Assembly (NCBI GenBank): GCA_029961685.1
Contig: JARWKL010000005.1
Coordinates: 2,108,001 to 2,172,000, forward strand
Source of the DNA: Aristolochia californica
Lineage: Eukaryota > Streptophyta > Magnoliopsida > Piperales > Aristolochiaceae
Direction: 5' to 3'
DNA length: 64,000 nt
Position numbers and translations under genes: made by a program. Of the stretch, positions 11,570 to 25,262 are shown piece after piece; position 1 is the first letter of the stretch, and the number at the start of each line of letters is the position of its first letter. The notes beneath the pieces were generated by a model. That model did not search any database. It was not told where the DNA came from and saw only the letters and a list, made by a program, of their open reading frames with translations.

Positions 11570-14500
11570 TGGCATGGGCTAATTCCACCACTCATGATAG
11601 TGGAAGTGAGAGTTTAGACTCCTCTACCTCTGTTACATCAAGAGCTCTAGATGAGATGCGATAGTTGATAAGGCAATAGTAGCAGCAAATTACACAACGA
11701 ATGACTCAGATTTCTATTACCTCATCCTTTACATCTGTAGCTCATGCTTTCATCCCAGTTCCTAGGTCTACCAGTGTTGATTCAAGTATGCACGTTTATT
11801 ATGTTGACTCAGGGGCCTTCAGGCATATGTTAGGTATGTTGTCACTGTTTTCTGATTTGAAAGAGTTTTAGTATATAAAACAAGTCAATCTAGTTGATAG
11901 TTCTACCTCTCTTGTTCAAGGAGTATGCAATGTTACTCCAGCCTCTTTTTTGTCTCCTCAATCAGCGCTCTTTGTCCCCAAGTTTCTTTTAAATTTTGTG
12001 TATGTTAGTCAATTAGCCAAGCCTATGAATTGCTCTCTCATGTTTTACCCTACTCATTGCATTTTTCAAGATCTTGGGACAAGGAAAACGATTGCTTTCG
12101 CTCGTGAGAGAGATGGACAATATTATTTGGAGAGCCACTGACCAGATAATATTCAGGCATTACACTCTACAGATTCTCCTCTACAGTGGCACATGTGGCT
12201 AAGTCATCCGTCTGTAGCGAAACTGATTCGAGTCTTCCCAAAAGTTCTTTTCCAGTTTCAACTCACAAATCCAGACATCTATTTGAGAATGTACACTCCA
12301 ACATCTGAGGTCCTTGTCTTGTGACTAGTCAGTTTGGTCATAGGTACTTTATTTATTTTATTGATGATTTTAGTAGGTGCACTTGGATTTACCTTCTTAA
12401 GGAAAAATCTGAGGCATTTGATATATTCAAACCTTTCGTCAATGAAATACAGAATTAGTTTGTTGCCACACTCCATATTTTATGTATTGACAATGACCTC
12501 GAATTCATGAATCACAAATTTCAATTTTTTTGTCAAAGTCATGGAATTAATCATCAAACGTTATGAGTCTTCACTCTTTAATATAATAGAGTGGTTGAAC
12601 ATAAGAATCATCATTTACTGGAGGTTGCTAGGAAAAATAATGATACATATGAATATACCCAAGTCCTACTGGGGTGGTATTGTACTCATTGCTTATTTTT
12701 TTATCAATAGAATGCATTACTCTGTTTTAGAAGGAAAAAATTCCTATGTAGGTCCTCTTACCGCCAATTTCATTATTTCCCATCTCTCCTCAAGTGATTG
12801 GTTGTGCCTATTTTTCACATGTGTTGGGACCTTCTAGGGATAGTTGTCACCTACAACAGTTAAATATATATTTCTGAAGTATTTTCGTATACAGAAGGGG
12901 TACAAATGTTTTTGCGCATCCACTAGAAAAACATTTGTGTCTGCAGATGTTACATTCTTCGAACATGTGTCATTTTTTTCCACTACATCGTTACCCTTAG
13001 ATCCTAGCATATCACCTGGTCCTACACCTATTATCCCTACACCAGTTGATGAACCTATTGGACCTTCACAAGTTGTCACTGTTCCGAAACCTTTGCAGGT
13101 ATATAAGCATAGGAAAGAAGTTTTGTTTCAACTCTAGATTCATATCTCACACAGGACCATGACTCTAAATCATCTAAGGATCCTTAAGATAGTGGTTTAC
13201 ACCTTCCTATTGCATTCTGGAAGGTACGTGATATCCTTTGTCTCACTTTGTATCATTTAATTCATTATCTAACACCTATAAAAGTTTGATTTGTCCATCT
13301 CTACCCGCACTATTCCTTCTTCAATGCAGGACTCTCTTTTATCCCCTTATTGGAAGCAAGCTATGGATGTTGAAATGGAGGTATTAATAGATCAGGGCAC
13401 TCAGAAACTGTGTGATTTATCGACAAGAGCAAAAGTTGTTGACTGCGTATGGGTTTATACCATTAAATATAATGCAAAAAGTTCTATTGAGCGGTATAAA
13501 GCTAGGTTGTTACCGAAGGGTATACTCAAACATTTGGCATTGATGTGTTTGAAATTTTTTTACTTGTCGCTTGGTTATCGTATGTTCGTATTTTGAACTC
13601 AGTTGTAGTGAATCAAGTATAGCCCCTCTATTAGTTGGACATAAAAATTTGCCTTATTGTATGGCGATGTAGAAGAAAAGGTGTATATGCAGAACCTTTG
13701 GAGTATGTTGTTCAAGGAGAGACATAAAGTTTGTAAACTCAAGTAGGTGATTTATGGGCTAAAACAGATTTTACGTGTTTGGTTTGAAAAATTCAGCCAA
13801 GTTGTATATCTATGGGATTCTCAATGAGTCATTGTGATCACTCCTTATTTGTAATGAGGAGGTCCATTTGGAATTGTGGTGCTACTAGTTTACGTAGATG
13901 GCACTATCTTATCTAGGAGCGATATTTTTGGTATAGAGGATACTAACTCTCATTTGTCTACACATTTTCAAACCAAGGAATTGGGGTTCGTTGAAATACT
14001 TTCTGGGCATTGAAGTAGCGAAAAGCAAAGGAGTTGTGATGACACAACGCAAATATATAACTTATATGTTCCATAAGTATGGTCGATTGGGAGCAAAACC
14101 AATTGAAACTCAAATGGAAGTGGGACATGATCTCCACAATGATCAGAGTGTCGAATTGAATGACATAACACATTAACGGAGGTTAGTGGGCAAATAACTT
14201 TATGCAACAATTACTATATTTGACATCTCTTTTTTTGTAAGTGTAGTGAGCCAATTTATGGAATATCCTCAAAAAATACACCCTGCAACTGCACAAAGAA
14301 TTTTGAGGTATCTGAAATGAGCACTAGGACAATGTCTTTTCTCTAGGCCCAATAGCTATATGATATGAAGATAAAAGCTTTATCTCACGCAGATTTTGAT
14401 GGGTCCAAACTGGATAGGAAGTCGATCTCTGGGTATTGTATCTTCTTAGGAGGCAACTTGGTCAGATGGAAAAGTAAAAAACAAAATATTTTAGCCCAAT

Positions 14501-14855
14501 CCAATGCATAAGCTGAATACATGGCAATGACTCATACAATGAGTGAGTTAATGTGGGTCAGATCAGTCTCATAGGAATTGGGTTTCAACCAGAGTGAACC
14601 GATAAGAATGTTTTATGATAATCATGTTATTATCTTCATTGTAAGCAATCCAGTTTTTCATGAGATGACTAAACACATAGAAGTGAACTGCCACTTTATT
14701 TGAGATACTATGATGTAGGAAGTGGTTACTTTATTTGTCCGATCTGGAGATCAGTTGGGAGATGTTTTCACCCAGTCATTAGCAAGCAAGAATGTTTATC
14801 CTTTTGTGAGAAGTTGGGACTTTTGGATATATACACTCTAACTTGAAGGAGAATA
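11570..14855 (+). mobile_element. Degenerate Ty1/Copia retrotransposon internal region
   Basis: Pieces of a Copia gag-pol polyprotein lie in the normal order on the plus strand but are split by stops and frameshifts. Near 11790-11830 the protease-type DSGA active-site context is visible. At 11950-12141 the protease-to-integrase linker region is recognisable. At 12180-12800 decayed integrase follows (for example MNIPKSYWG). At 13291-13596 reverse transcriptase starts with SPYWKQAMDVEMEVL and VWVYTIKY. At 13990-14176 comes YFLGIEVAKSKGVVMTQRKY, and RNase H-like remnants run to about 14800. No frame runs long enough for activity. No 5' LTR was found. Confidence 0.85.
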
Positions 14856-15170
14856 TTAGGAAGTATATCCAAGGGTATTTTGGTTATTTTACCATTTCCG
14901 TAGTTTTATTTCTACGTATAATCTTGTTCTATGTGTTGAATTATATTGGTGGTTAAATTTTCATCTGAGTAGATATATAATTAGGAAGATATACGGAAAA
15001 TAAACATTATTGAGTGTATAGGGGTAATTTTATAATTTTGTCCTCAAGCTATTATTAAATAGACTTGGTGTCGTGCGAGTCTCTTTTGGCTATTCTGCCA
15101 TTCTCTCCTTTCTTTTTCTCTTTCTCTCAATTTTCTCTTCATCCTGCACAGAAACGTTACTTTTTCTCAA
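14856..15170 (+). mobile_element. Putative 3' LTR of the Copia remnant
   Basis: Directly after the last pol-like sequence comes a purine-rich AAGGAGAATATTAGGAAGTA segment. This is followed by about 300 bases of non-coding DNA with a TATA-like TATTAAATAGA near 15053 and a pyrimidine-rich end. Position and layout fit a 3' LTR, but with no 5' copy to compare, the limits are approximate. It ends roughly 80 bases from the stop codon of the neighbouring receptor kinase, whose transcript converges on it. Confidence 0.5.
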
Positions 15171-15249
15171 TTACATTGGAAGAAATATGGTGTATAGTAA
15201 TTGAATTCATTTAGAAGAAGAGAATAATAACAAATAAATAAAAAAGATG

Positions 15250-18200
15250 CTACTTGGGTTCGACTTTGGCTGATAAAGTGTATCCACCACTGTAATCAAA
15301 GGCATTATTACCGTTACTGTCCTCCTTCTTCGACAGAGGCTCGTGGTAAGGATGCCGAGGACCTCCAGGCCCCTTTGAGTTTACAAAATCTGTTGCAGAT
15401 GAAGATGCAGAGCTTGAGTTAGTGTTCACCCCATCATTCTGCAGTATGGTTTCGATTTCCTTCACTACATCATTCATGGAGGGACGATCTGCCGCTGACT
15501 CTTCCACACATTGCATGGCCAACTTCACAAATCTGTCGAAGCCAATGAGGTTGGTTGCGTTTCGGATTGTTGGGTCCATGAGCTCTTTCAAGCCATAGTT
15601 TTCTTCGCTATTATTCATGGCCATTCGAACTTCCCGGACGATGTATTTTCCCTTCTCTATAGGCTGCTTGGCGGTTATCAGCTCCAGCATAACCACACCA
15701 AAGCTGTAGACATCACTCTTCTCAGTCAGTTGCTGGGTCATGTAGTATTCGGGGTCCAGGTAACCCTGCAAGAAGAATGAACCGTAATTTCATGTCATCG
15801 TGATGGATTCTTTTTTTCTTTTCTTTTTTAAGAGAAACGATTAAAGTTAGTGCAGATTGGGTCACATTTTGCAGTTTGAAAAATACTTACCAGAGTGCCT
15901 TTAACTTGAGTAGAGACATGACCCTTTGCACTGTCTGATAGAAGCTTTGAGAGTCCAAAATCTGCAACCTTTGCCATTAAGTTTTCATCCAAAAGAATGT
16001 TTGAGGACTTGACATCTCTGTGAATTATGGGAGGGTTTGCAAGCTCATGAAGATAAGAGAGTCCTCTTGCTGAGCCTAAGGTAATTCGGAGTCTTCTCTT
16101 CCAGTCAAGGTAAATCCCACTTTTACCTACAAGTGATTCATTTTGAAGGAAATTTTCATAAACAGTTCGAAATACTAGAATAAAAGGGATGTTTGTTTGG
16201 GGAAGGAGGACTAACCAGTTAAGCTCTCTCTTAATGTTCCATTTGGGACATGCTCATAGACCAACATTTGCTCTCCTTGTTCAAAACAAAAACCCACGAG
16301 GCCAACAAGATTCTTGTGATGTACCCTGGAGAGCAGCTCGATCTCTGTTTTAAATTCGGTCCCTCCTTGCATGGATCCTTGTTGGGCTCTTTTTATTGCT
16401 ACCATTTGTGGCCCTGGCAGCATTCCTCTGTAGACCTGATGAAGCAAGGAATAAACATCTTAAGTGCATAAAATCTACTGAATATTTTCTGAAGGATTTT
16501 TATGGAAAAAAGAGTCACCTTCCCGTAGCCTCCTGAACCGATCTCATTGTTTTCTGAGAAATTGCTGGTGGCTTTCTTGAGTTCATCGTAGGAAAACCAT
16601 CTAGCTCCTTTTAGTTGTGGTGTTCCACCACTATCTTTTCCTGCTGGTGCCCATGATGCTGGAAAGATGGATAGACCATTAGCAGCATGACCTATATAAA
16701 TTGATTGAAGCTGAAGAAGTGTTTTATGTTTCTGGTCATATAATAGCCTCAGAAAACACTGATTGGACTTACCAAAAGGTTTGCTTAATTCAATTGCTCT
16801 TTCTGCCCATTTCTTCTGACGATAAGCATAGATTGCCACTCCCACAAGCACAACGATTAGAAAAGCACACCCAACTGCTATTGCAATTATCACACCTATA
16901 CTTATTGACTTTCCTCCATTTCCAGCTAAAATATGTCAAATTTACATTCACATCAGAAAGTGAAATAAATAGAATTGTCAACAGAAAACAAAAGAAGAGA
17001 AGAAAAAAAAGAAGGAAAAAGAAAGTTGCAGTGGGTGGGTACCTTCAAAAGTATATGCTGATGCAATGAAATAGTAAGGACCAAACTCAGATGGGGGTTT
17101 AAACGTCTGATTGCTCAGATCAAATCCAATCCTTTGGACCTCTGACCGATTAAAATATTTTGCGTTGGAGGGAAAGAGTTCCAATTGGACCTGAAGATAA
17201 TCATCCGTGTTGAAAAATGGGTTCTGAAGAGAGACTGAGCCTGGGTTGAGGTCAAGTTTTGTCCACAGGCGCATTTCTAGTGCATGGAATAATGTACTGT
17301 TTGATAAGTCACTGAAGAATGGTGCTCTGAAATACAAAGTTCCTTCATATGGATAGGCACAGTTGCAGCTCTGTGGGCTGAGCTTCTGATCTGCAGGACA
17401 TGATTTGCTTCCACAACTAGCCAGACTGGTGGAGTAAGGTTTGTCTGATTGCTGCTGGAGTTGACAGTAATTGAGGCTTGGAGTCTGACTGCAGACTGGA
17501 TTGCCATAAAGTCTGATGTAATGAAATTAGCACATCAGTGGAGATTCAGCAGAAACAACATAATGCTGGGAAATAGGTTATAAGTTGGTCACTTTCTTAC
17601 TCTAGGTTGTCTGTGTATCCAGAACCAAGTGTTAAGGAAGAAATTTTGTTGAACTCTAAATCAACAAGGCTCAGCTCTGAACTGTCACTGCGCAAGTCGA
17701 GGGTCCCATTGAATTCATTGTTTCTTAGTTTCCTGTTTTCAACATCGATTTAATCTGAATGAACTCAATTAGATTAGAGCTACCACATGGCATTGTTAAT
17801 AACTGATGCAGTGCTTGTACTTACACTTGTTGTAATTGTGGAAAACTAAAGAGGGTCTGTGGAATTTCACCCTTGAGACTTGCACCTTCCATGATTCTAG
17901 TCATCAAAAAGAAGTAAAAGAGCCTTGTGTTAGTAAATTAGTAGGATGAGATGCTCATTTTTTAAGTTCGAACAGGTCCAATGTAAACTCACAGACTGGT
18001 GAGAGTTTGTAAAGTTGAGAACCATTTGGGAGCTTCTGATGGATCAAATGTGTTGTTACTCATGTCCCTGGAGACAGAAGCATAGCATCTGTAGTCATTC
18101 TCAGAAAATATGTGGAAAACTTACACAATTTTTTTGGGTTCATGAGCTGAATATTACACGTAATTGAGAGCCTCCATCCCAGATAGGTCAGGTATTGGTC

Positions 18201-20721
18201 CAGTCAACTGATTGTTTGCCAAATGCCTGAAAATTTTGCAATAATGATTTAGAGTTCATGCATTTAAAGAAAAAAAAGATTTGGATCTCATTTCTGAGGC
18301 AACAGGATGCTAAAGTGCTAATGTTTAAAGAACTCACAGCTCATTAATCCTTGTAAAGTTGCCGAAGATTGGAGGGACGGGACCATTGAAGGAGTTCCTA
18401 TCAAGTCGTCTGATGTGGACAAGAGAATGGACTTATAAAACTGCCACAATCAAGAAAGAAGCAACAGAAGCAAAGTTCTCTTATGAATGGTACTTACAGA
18501 ACCTCAAGAGTTCTCACTAGCCCCAGTGTGTCAGGAATCCTCCCAGTGAATTGATTTCCATCAAATAATCTAGCAGAGCATGATAGCAGAAGAAATGGTG
18601 ATTAAAAGGTCAATGCAAGGCATACAGCACATGAAGTGGTGGATAGCACTTACATGTGTATCAGAACCATCCTGGAGCTGAAGAGCTCAGGAGGAATGGT
18701 ACCTGATAGTTTATTCTTGTTGAGATGGCTGCCAAATCCAAATGCTTGTTAGACAGCTCGTATTAATGTCACTGATGTATTAATTAAGAATTAGAAGGCC
18801 AAAATTAGAGCTATATACACTCACAAGTGCTTTGCACTGAGAAGTTGATCTAAGCCAGGAGAAATAGGGAGCCTGCCAGTGAGCTGATTGTTTCCCAGGT
18901 CTAGCCAGTATAGCTTTGACAGCTTTCCCAATTCTGGAGGTATTTCTCCTCTGAAGTTATTTGAGTTCAGCGCCCTATAAAAGGATAATTAAAAATGGGT
19001 TCATCATTCTCTGTTACTTGATTTAAATCGGGTCTAGCTTAGTGAGCATTGCCTGAGATGAACAACATACAAGAAAGACAGTTGTGACAGATTGCCTATT
19101 TCTGCTGGGATTCTGCCAGTGAAGCTGCAACCAGCCAGGATCCTGAGACAAAATGAGAAGCAACTCAGTTTTCCTCCCACAGAAGTAGACAGGCTCCATG
19201 CAGAATTAATTTACATTGAAAGAACTTACAAGATGGTAAGGTTTTGGAGATTCCCTATCGTGGGGGTGAGGGAACCCGTGAGGCCAGGATTGAAGGACAA
19301 GACCCTGCCATTTGAACCAAACTGGTACATGAGGCAATCAATCGTGAAATTGTTTACTCTTCTCATTGTTATGAAGAAAATTACACAGACTGAGGCATTC
19401 TCGAGTGATGAATTGGCATTATCATTTCCACCTATATTTATACGCGCCATGACTTTTGTCTAGCTTTTCAACTGTCTACATGCCCAAATCCAGTTAAATT
19501 TATGGGATCATCCTATTTGTAGTAAACTACTTGCATGGAAAATTTGCTGGAAGCTGAATAAGGCAGGATTCATAATGGAACTATAATAAATATCTCAAGT
19601 CAAACCTTATTCCTGTTTATGGATACTGATCCAAGACTGTTATGAATAAAGATTTGATACCATCCTCTTATATGAAGAGATGCAGAATTATAAGCGTAGG
19701 AACTGAAATTTCTAGCCAGTTTATTGAAATGAATTTTCTTGCTATTGAGCAAAATTCTGTTGCCGGTGTCTTGCTACTACATTCAAATATACGGTCTGCA
19801 TAATAGTGGCAAATGGAGTGCAAATCCAGATAGAAACAACTCACAAGGATCTCAGCATAGGCAGTTCCCCTATGTCCCCACTCAATGTTCCTTTCAAGCC
19901 CATGGATGGGAGTCTCCTGCAAACGGAAGAAAATTTTATTTACCGACTCTTCTCTTGATGCAGAGGAGGAAAGAAACCCAGAAGAATAACACCAAGGGGA
20001 ATACAATGAAATGATTCTGTAATGATCGCAGCCGACTCCCTCCCACTGGTCTCCACATGGATCATCTGAATTCAACCAACTTGGCGGTACATTCTGCCAT
20101 GTATCCTTCAGAGAACGGATTGCAGCATCTGTAAAACCGTCACCATTTTCTAAGAATAGTTTTCTAACAGATCAATCATCTGGAAACCTTAATAATAGCA
20201 TCCCAAGGCCTTGTAAGAGGAAAAAACACAAAGCATAAATCTGACTATGAGACCAGTAATAACAGTTCTTTGTTTCTGAAAGAACTTGGCAATAACAAAG
20301 TTAAGGCTCCTTTCAAACTCAGCTAAAGGAAATAATATTATCCATGTCGATCAAACTTTAATGGTTTGGTCATGCTCTGGATCAAAACTTTGATTGTTAA
20401 TAACATGCGACCTTATTTCATGCTATACCCAGCTTTCAAGATACTGAGTACTTTGTCCACTCTTTTGAAAATGATTTTTTTGGAGTTTCTTCACAGCTAA
20501 AGGAAGAAGACAACTGAGTGGAGCTTCAGAGAATGAACATATCTTTCATCCAAACCCAGAAAGAAAGGAAAAAAAGCAGAATCAGAATTTCAAAAGAAAA
20601 AGGAAACACAGAGAGCACAAGCATTACCATCTTGGTTGTCTGTAAGACCTGAGACTGCATGGAGACTCAGAGCAAACAGCAGCAGCAGCCAAGTCTCCAT
20701 GGCTGCAGAGAAGGGTCTCAT
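15250..20721 (-). CDS. LRR receptor-like kinase, LRR-VIII-1 subfamily (HPCA1/At5g49760-like)
   Basis: Single-pass plasma-membrane receptor kinase. Exons I could place include 20628-20721 (start MRPFSAAM, then a Leu-rich signal peptide; a second Met lies at 20700), 20005-20128 (LRR N-terminal cap with [13 protein letters not shown]), 19845-19916, 19230-19304, single-LRR exons between about 19140 and 17602, 17043-17512 (Cys-rich and malectin-like juxtamembrane part), 16773-16925 (transmembrane helix), 16519-16658, 16216-16435, 15891-16126 and 15250-15765. The kinase has [38 protein letters not shown] and GYLDPEYY, so it looks like an active RD kinase. The juxtamembrane part carries a CX4C-X10-CXC cysteine group. 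Arabidopsis HPCA1/CARD1 uses similarly placed cysteine pairs in hydrogen-peroxide sensing. An upstream in-frame stop supports the start at 20721. No disabling change was seen. Confidence 0.93.
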
Positions 20722-20760
20722 GGGAATGAACAGCAGCAGCAGCAGCAACTCCTCAATTCG
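20722..20760 (-). repeat. CTG repeat next to the receptor-kinase start
   Basis: On the minus strand (CTG)5 lies just before the first ATG at 20721, and a second short CTG run encodes leucines of the signal peptide near 20680-20692. The upstream frame is open through the repeat until a TAA shortly before it. Repeat length changes here would alter the leader but not the mature receptor. Confidence 0.7.
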
Positions 20761-20769
20761 TGCTCCAAT

Positions 20770-23700
20770 TAATTACTCGGCCCTGAAATAATAACTTATG
20801 TTTGTTAGTTATCTCTCTGCAAAGCAACCTCCTTTTTCACCTCCATATGATGAGGATCGCATCCACCACCCCCTCCTCTGCTTACTACTACAAAAAGAGC
20901 AGCTGCCATTGCCCAGATCTGAGCAATTAATTATGACAGATGGAAATGAAAAGAAAAGGGTTCCCTCCATCCCTTTCTCTTCTACTTTCCCAGTGTGTGC
21001 CGTGTCTTAGAAGAGAATCAAACTATTCATCATTCTCGTCAACATCCTCCTCCTCCTTCCCCCCACTCTGTATTCCTTTCCCTGTTTCTTTCTTCTATCA
21101 ATGTGAATAGGATTGAACTGAGCAGGACATTCTACCATTACCTCCGTTCATCGATGGTCTGGCCACCCACGTTACCACTTTGAAGGGTCAAACGAAAAAA
21201 AAATATCTTCATGTTGGTACTCACATTTGCAGGGTTCGAGTGGAGAATTAAACTATCTGCTACTTCAATTTGAAAATGAAAGGGAAGGGGTGGCAGAGTT
21301 GCAGAGAAGGCCCACCCTTCACCAGTCTTTCTTCCTCTTCCATTTTTATTCACTCAACGACCTTACCTAAATTATACGTATGAACACAATTGCATGGACT
21401 AAACTTCATTAGAGATGGTGCTTTTTTTCTGAAACTCGAGAAAGTATGGAAAGAGTACTGCCAAAATTATTAAACTGGATACAATTATTATATTAAACAC
21501 TTTGATTATAATTAACATTTATCTGAAAATAACGTATCTGAACACGGCAAAGGTCGTGTGTCTGTTATGTTTATCACATTAACAATACGATTTAGGATTT
21601 TTTATTCAATATGGTAGAGATACATGAAAGAGACAGAAGTTAGAATCGGGTTTGACTCGTCTTGCTATGATTCCTGGTACCAATAAGAGGACCCATGAGA
21701 ACCAGCCAAGTTGCAGTAGTTGTCCTTGGATTAATGGAGATGACAATGGAGCCTCTTCTTTCACTATCTTTTTTGTTTTTCTAAATAAAACAAAACCGTG
21801 TAGTCTGTTCCATCCCAGGTTTTCTTTAAACCTCGATCCTCCTCATTTTTCAATTCCTGCAAACAAACTAACTAAAAACATTCCAGAAAGTCCAAATACA
21901 AAAATCACACCTGATCACAGCGAATACCGATCTGCAGATGAGACTTTGTCAGTTACTAATGTCCGTTTCTTTTTTAATCCAGAAAACAAAATTTTCCCAC
22001 TTTGTTTATGATTACGAGCGGCTATTTACAAGGAAACAATAAGGAGGAGGAGGGGCATTCTCCATTAGAGATAGAAACAGGAGCTTTAAAATGAAACGAA
22101 AATGCCGGCTATGGCTAATGGACCATCTAAAGAAAGTTGTCTCCTTGTCGTCAGATAGATCCGCTTGGGCCACCTGCCACTTAGAAATGGAAAACCCCCT
22201 TTTCTCTCTCTTTCCACTGCAATGGGTTTTTGTTTGTTTTTTGTTTACGGCCATTGAAACGGAATTGTTGATCTGCTATAGCTGGAACCAGTTCGAAGCT
22301 TTTTCGGCTGTTTTTTTCTGCAATTGCTGGGATGCCTAGAACATTAAAGAGGAAGCTATAATTGGTTATGATCGTTAATGCAAATCAAACTCTGACTGGC
22401 TGATGCTGGATATTATTTAATGCAGGGATGAGGGTCGGTCTTATCAATCGCTGTGTAAGTGGTTTTCACTGGTCCTTGTTTTGGGGAGGAAGAGAAAGCC
22501 ATTGTCTTTTTTTCCAAGCTTTTGGTTAAATGGGTGGGCGTCTGGTCACTATCCTGTATATGAGAGAGAGAAAATAACTATTTACTTATGTTTAAATGTT
22601 ATTTATATTTTATAATAATTATATTTAAAATTAATCACATGAATTGATAATTAATAGAAATTTGGATTTAGTATAGACATTGATTAAGTGATAAATATAA
22701 ATAATACCCTTTAAAAGATTACCTCTAAAATATTTTTTTAAATCTAAAAAACATTAAAAATAAGTAAATTCAATAATATAAACAAAAATCTTAAACTCAT
22801 TATCCCAATTATCAAATTAGATAATTATAAAAAATAATATTATTGTAGAAATTCAGCCTCTCCAAATTTATACACTTAATCCATTTGTATAATCTCATTT
22901 GAATTAATATTTATTCTTGATTTTTCATAAGAATATTAAGTGTAGACCCATGAAATGATACATACATATAATATAAAGCGATCGTATATATAAAGCATAC
23001 ACCGATGAAATGACACATACCGTATTTATAAAGCTAAATATGGTCTCTGACATGTACACATCTCATCTACACAATAAATCTTTGCAGTTTCAAGTACAAG
23101 TAAATTTACAAGTGGCTCATGTGACAACAAAGGTTGGGACCCTCCCTTACCTACATATTTATGAAATGTACACATCAAGAAATAAAAGGGATAGAAACCC
23201 ATTTCACAAGTCATGACAATTCCTTGGCATGATAATGAAGAGAAAAGTTTAAATTTAAAAGCTAGAATTGCATAGTGCCAAGTGGGATATATTTTTGATT
23301 GGGACTTTGCACTTATCCTCTTCAAGACTAGTTGGCTAGAAAATATTTAAAATAAAAATTATGATTATTATTATTATTATTATTAAAAAATAAGTATGAA
23401 CATAAGTTTATATAAACTCAAATGCATTCAATTTTTATGTTTAAATAACTTTAAATGGTATTTTAATAAATAGAGTAACTGTTCTAAGAAAGAAAAAGTT
23501 GGGTGCCAACAACTTTGGCTCGACTTGAGTCCAATCTCCTCTTTCTCTTTTTAAAGGAAATTATTATTAATAATCTATCTTACGTAACTAGATTAGGATT
23601 CGGCGTAGCCAAATAAATATCCATATAGATAGTTTTTTTCCTTTTTTGCATATATGGGATAAAATATTTCATTACCTAATACGGTTTTTTATTTATGTTA

Positions 23701-24080
23701 TTTTATTTTGTAGAGAGATGGGTCTTGGCACAAACTCGGTATTTGACAAAGAAAACAAAAATTGCTTCTATGTAATAAGCATATCGGATCTTGTATTAGC
23801 AATCGTAGCCAGCACATAGCTTCAAATTTTTCACTCAATGTTTTTAACAACAAATCATGCATATAAAATTATTTTATTTTTAGGCATATAAAACAACAAT
23901 TAACTATATGTTAATTGTTCAAAAAACATAATTTTATTTTAAATTTCAAAGGACATTTTTTATTATTTAAATAAACCTCAAATAGTAAGCAAATGGGAAA
24001 GAAAAAAAGAGGTTGTGAGGAATGATGATGGACAATGAAACCATGATGTGGTCCAAATTTATCAAGTGGGAATATCACTC
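20770..24080. other. Intergenic region upstream of the receptor kinase
   Basis: The first 600 bases, with pyrimidine-rich stretches near 20820-21110, are the likely promoter and leader of the receptor kinase at 20721. From about 21.4 to 24.0 kb I see only AT-rich DNA. The frames at 21652-22339 and 23010-23325 show no family signature. Around 22950-23045 the motif GATGAAATGACACATAC and variants recur with TATATAAAGC, a short degenerate repeat. Confidence 0.55.
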
Positions 24081-24094
24081 AAGTGCTATATATG

Positions 24095-24300
24095 ACTTTG
24101 ATGGTCCATGTTGTTATTTGACTCAAGTAATTGACTCGAAGTCATCGTAGAAAGGGAACCAAAAATGTATGTTGATGACATTGGTAGATTCATTGATGGG
24201 TCCATGTTGTTATTTGACTCAAGTAATTGACTTGAAGTTGTCGTAGAAAGATAACCGAAATATCCGTAGATGACACTGGTAGATTCGTTGATGCAATGAA
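24095..24300. repeat. Two-copy 96-bp tandem duplication
   Basis: GGTCCATGTTGTTATTTGAC begins at about 24103 and again at about 24199. The units continue in parallel through TCGTAGAAAG and a block ending in GGTAGATTC. The minus frame 24086-24535 is open across it and shows the duplicated peptide SSQLLESNNNMD. It resembles no family I know. Confidence 0.85.
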
Positions 24301-24829
24301 AGAAATCATTCAGGCATTGAAGGATGTCATCAAGCCTAAAGAGGACAATGTTGAAAGTGATTAGATCAAATGCCCTCATGGAAATCCCAGACCTGCCGAT
24401 AGACTTGAAGTTTCGCGCTCTTGTGTGGTTGGATACGCCAAGTAAGAAGTCCATGTTTACGACGTGACAATGGAAGAGCAGCTCTAGTGGCTTAAATTTT
24501 GTACAACAAAATGTAGTAATGAGTTTTAAGTACACTATCTTCTTTGGGATGATTATTATGTACCTTAATGGTGATTTTTGAATTATGACATTGCAAGACT
24601 TATCATTATGGTTAAATTTTTTTATTTTATATGATTGTTGTGTTATTATTGTAAGGATGAATATGGTGGACGAGTATGGACGTGGACAATTAAATGGATC
24701 TGGCTGTGTAGGGTTGTGATTGAAGGTAGGATGTGTGAGTGAAGGTAGGAATGAGGGAATGTGGATGAATGTGGTTGTGTAGAGGTGTGATTGAAAATAG
24801 GTTATGTTGAATAATCAATATTGGGTTAT

Positions 24830-25262
24830 TAATAAAATAGTATATTTATTTACTTATTATATTCATTAATTTTTATTACTATATTAATTAGATATTTATG
24901 TCTGGTAATTTAAATATAGTTAAAGTATGCATTTGATCAATTAATTTTTAATAATTATCTCATTTTTATAAATAATTAAACTAATCATTTTTAATTTTAA
25001 GGAAATATATTATTAATTAATACTACGTAAAAAATCCATCTTGTGTTACTAATAAAATAATATTTTTATTTATTTATTATATTTATTTTTTAATTACTAT
25101 ATTATATTAGTGATTTAATAGTGGTAATTAAAATATTTTTAAATCAAACATTTGATCAATTATTTTGGTTTAATTAATTCATTTTTATAATTAATAAAAC
25201 TAATGGTTTTAAATTTAACAAAAAAATATTATTAATTAATAATACGTAAAAATATGTAGTGT
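24830..25262. repeat. About 215-bp tandem duplication before the inverted repeat
   Basis: Two AT-rich units of about 215 bp, near 24833-25048 and 25049-25262, share the order TATTTATT, CATTTGATCAATTA, CTCATTTTTATAA or TTCATTTTTATAA, and ATTATTAATTAATA. A third partial copy of the CATTTGATCAATT block follows at about 25275. The second unit also forms the outer part of the left arm of the long inverted repeat. Confidence 0.7.
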
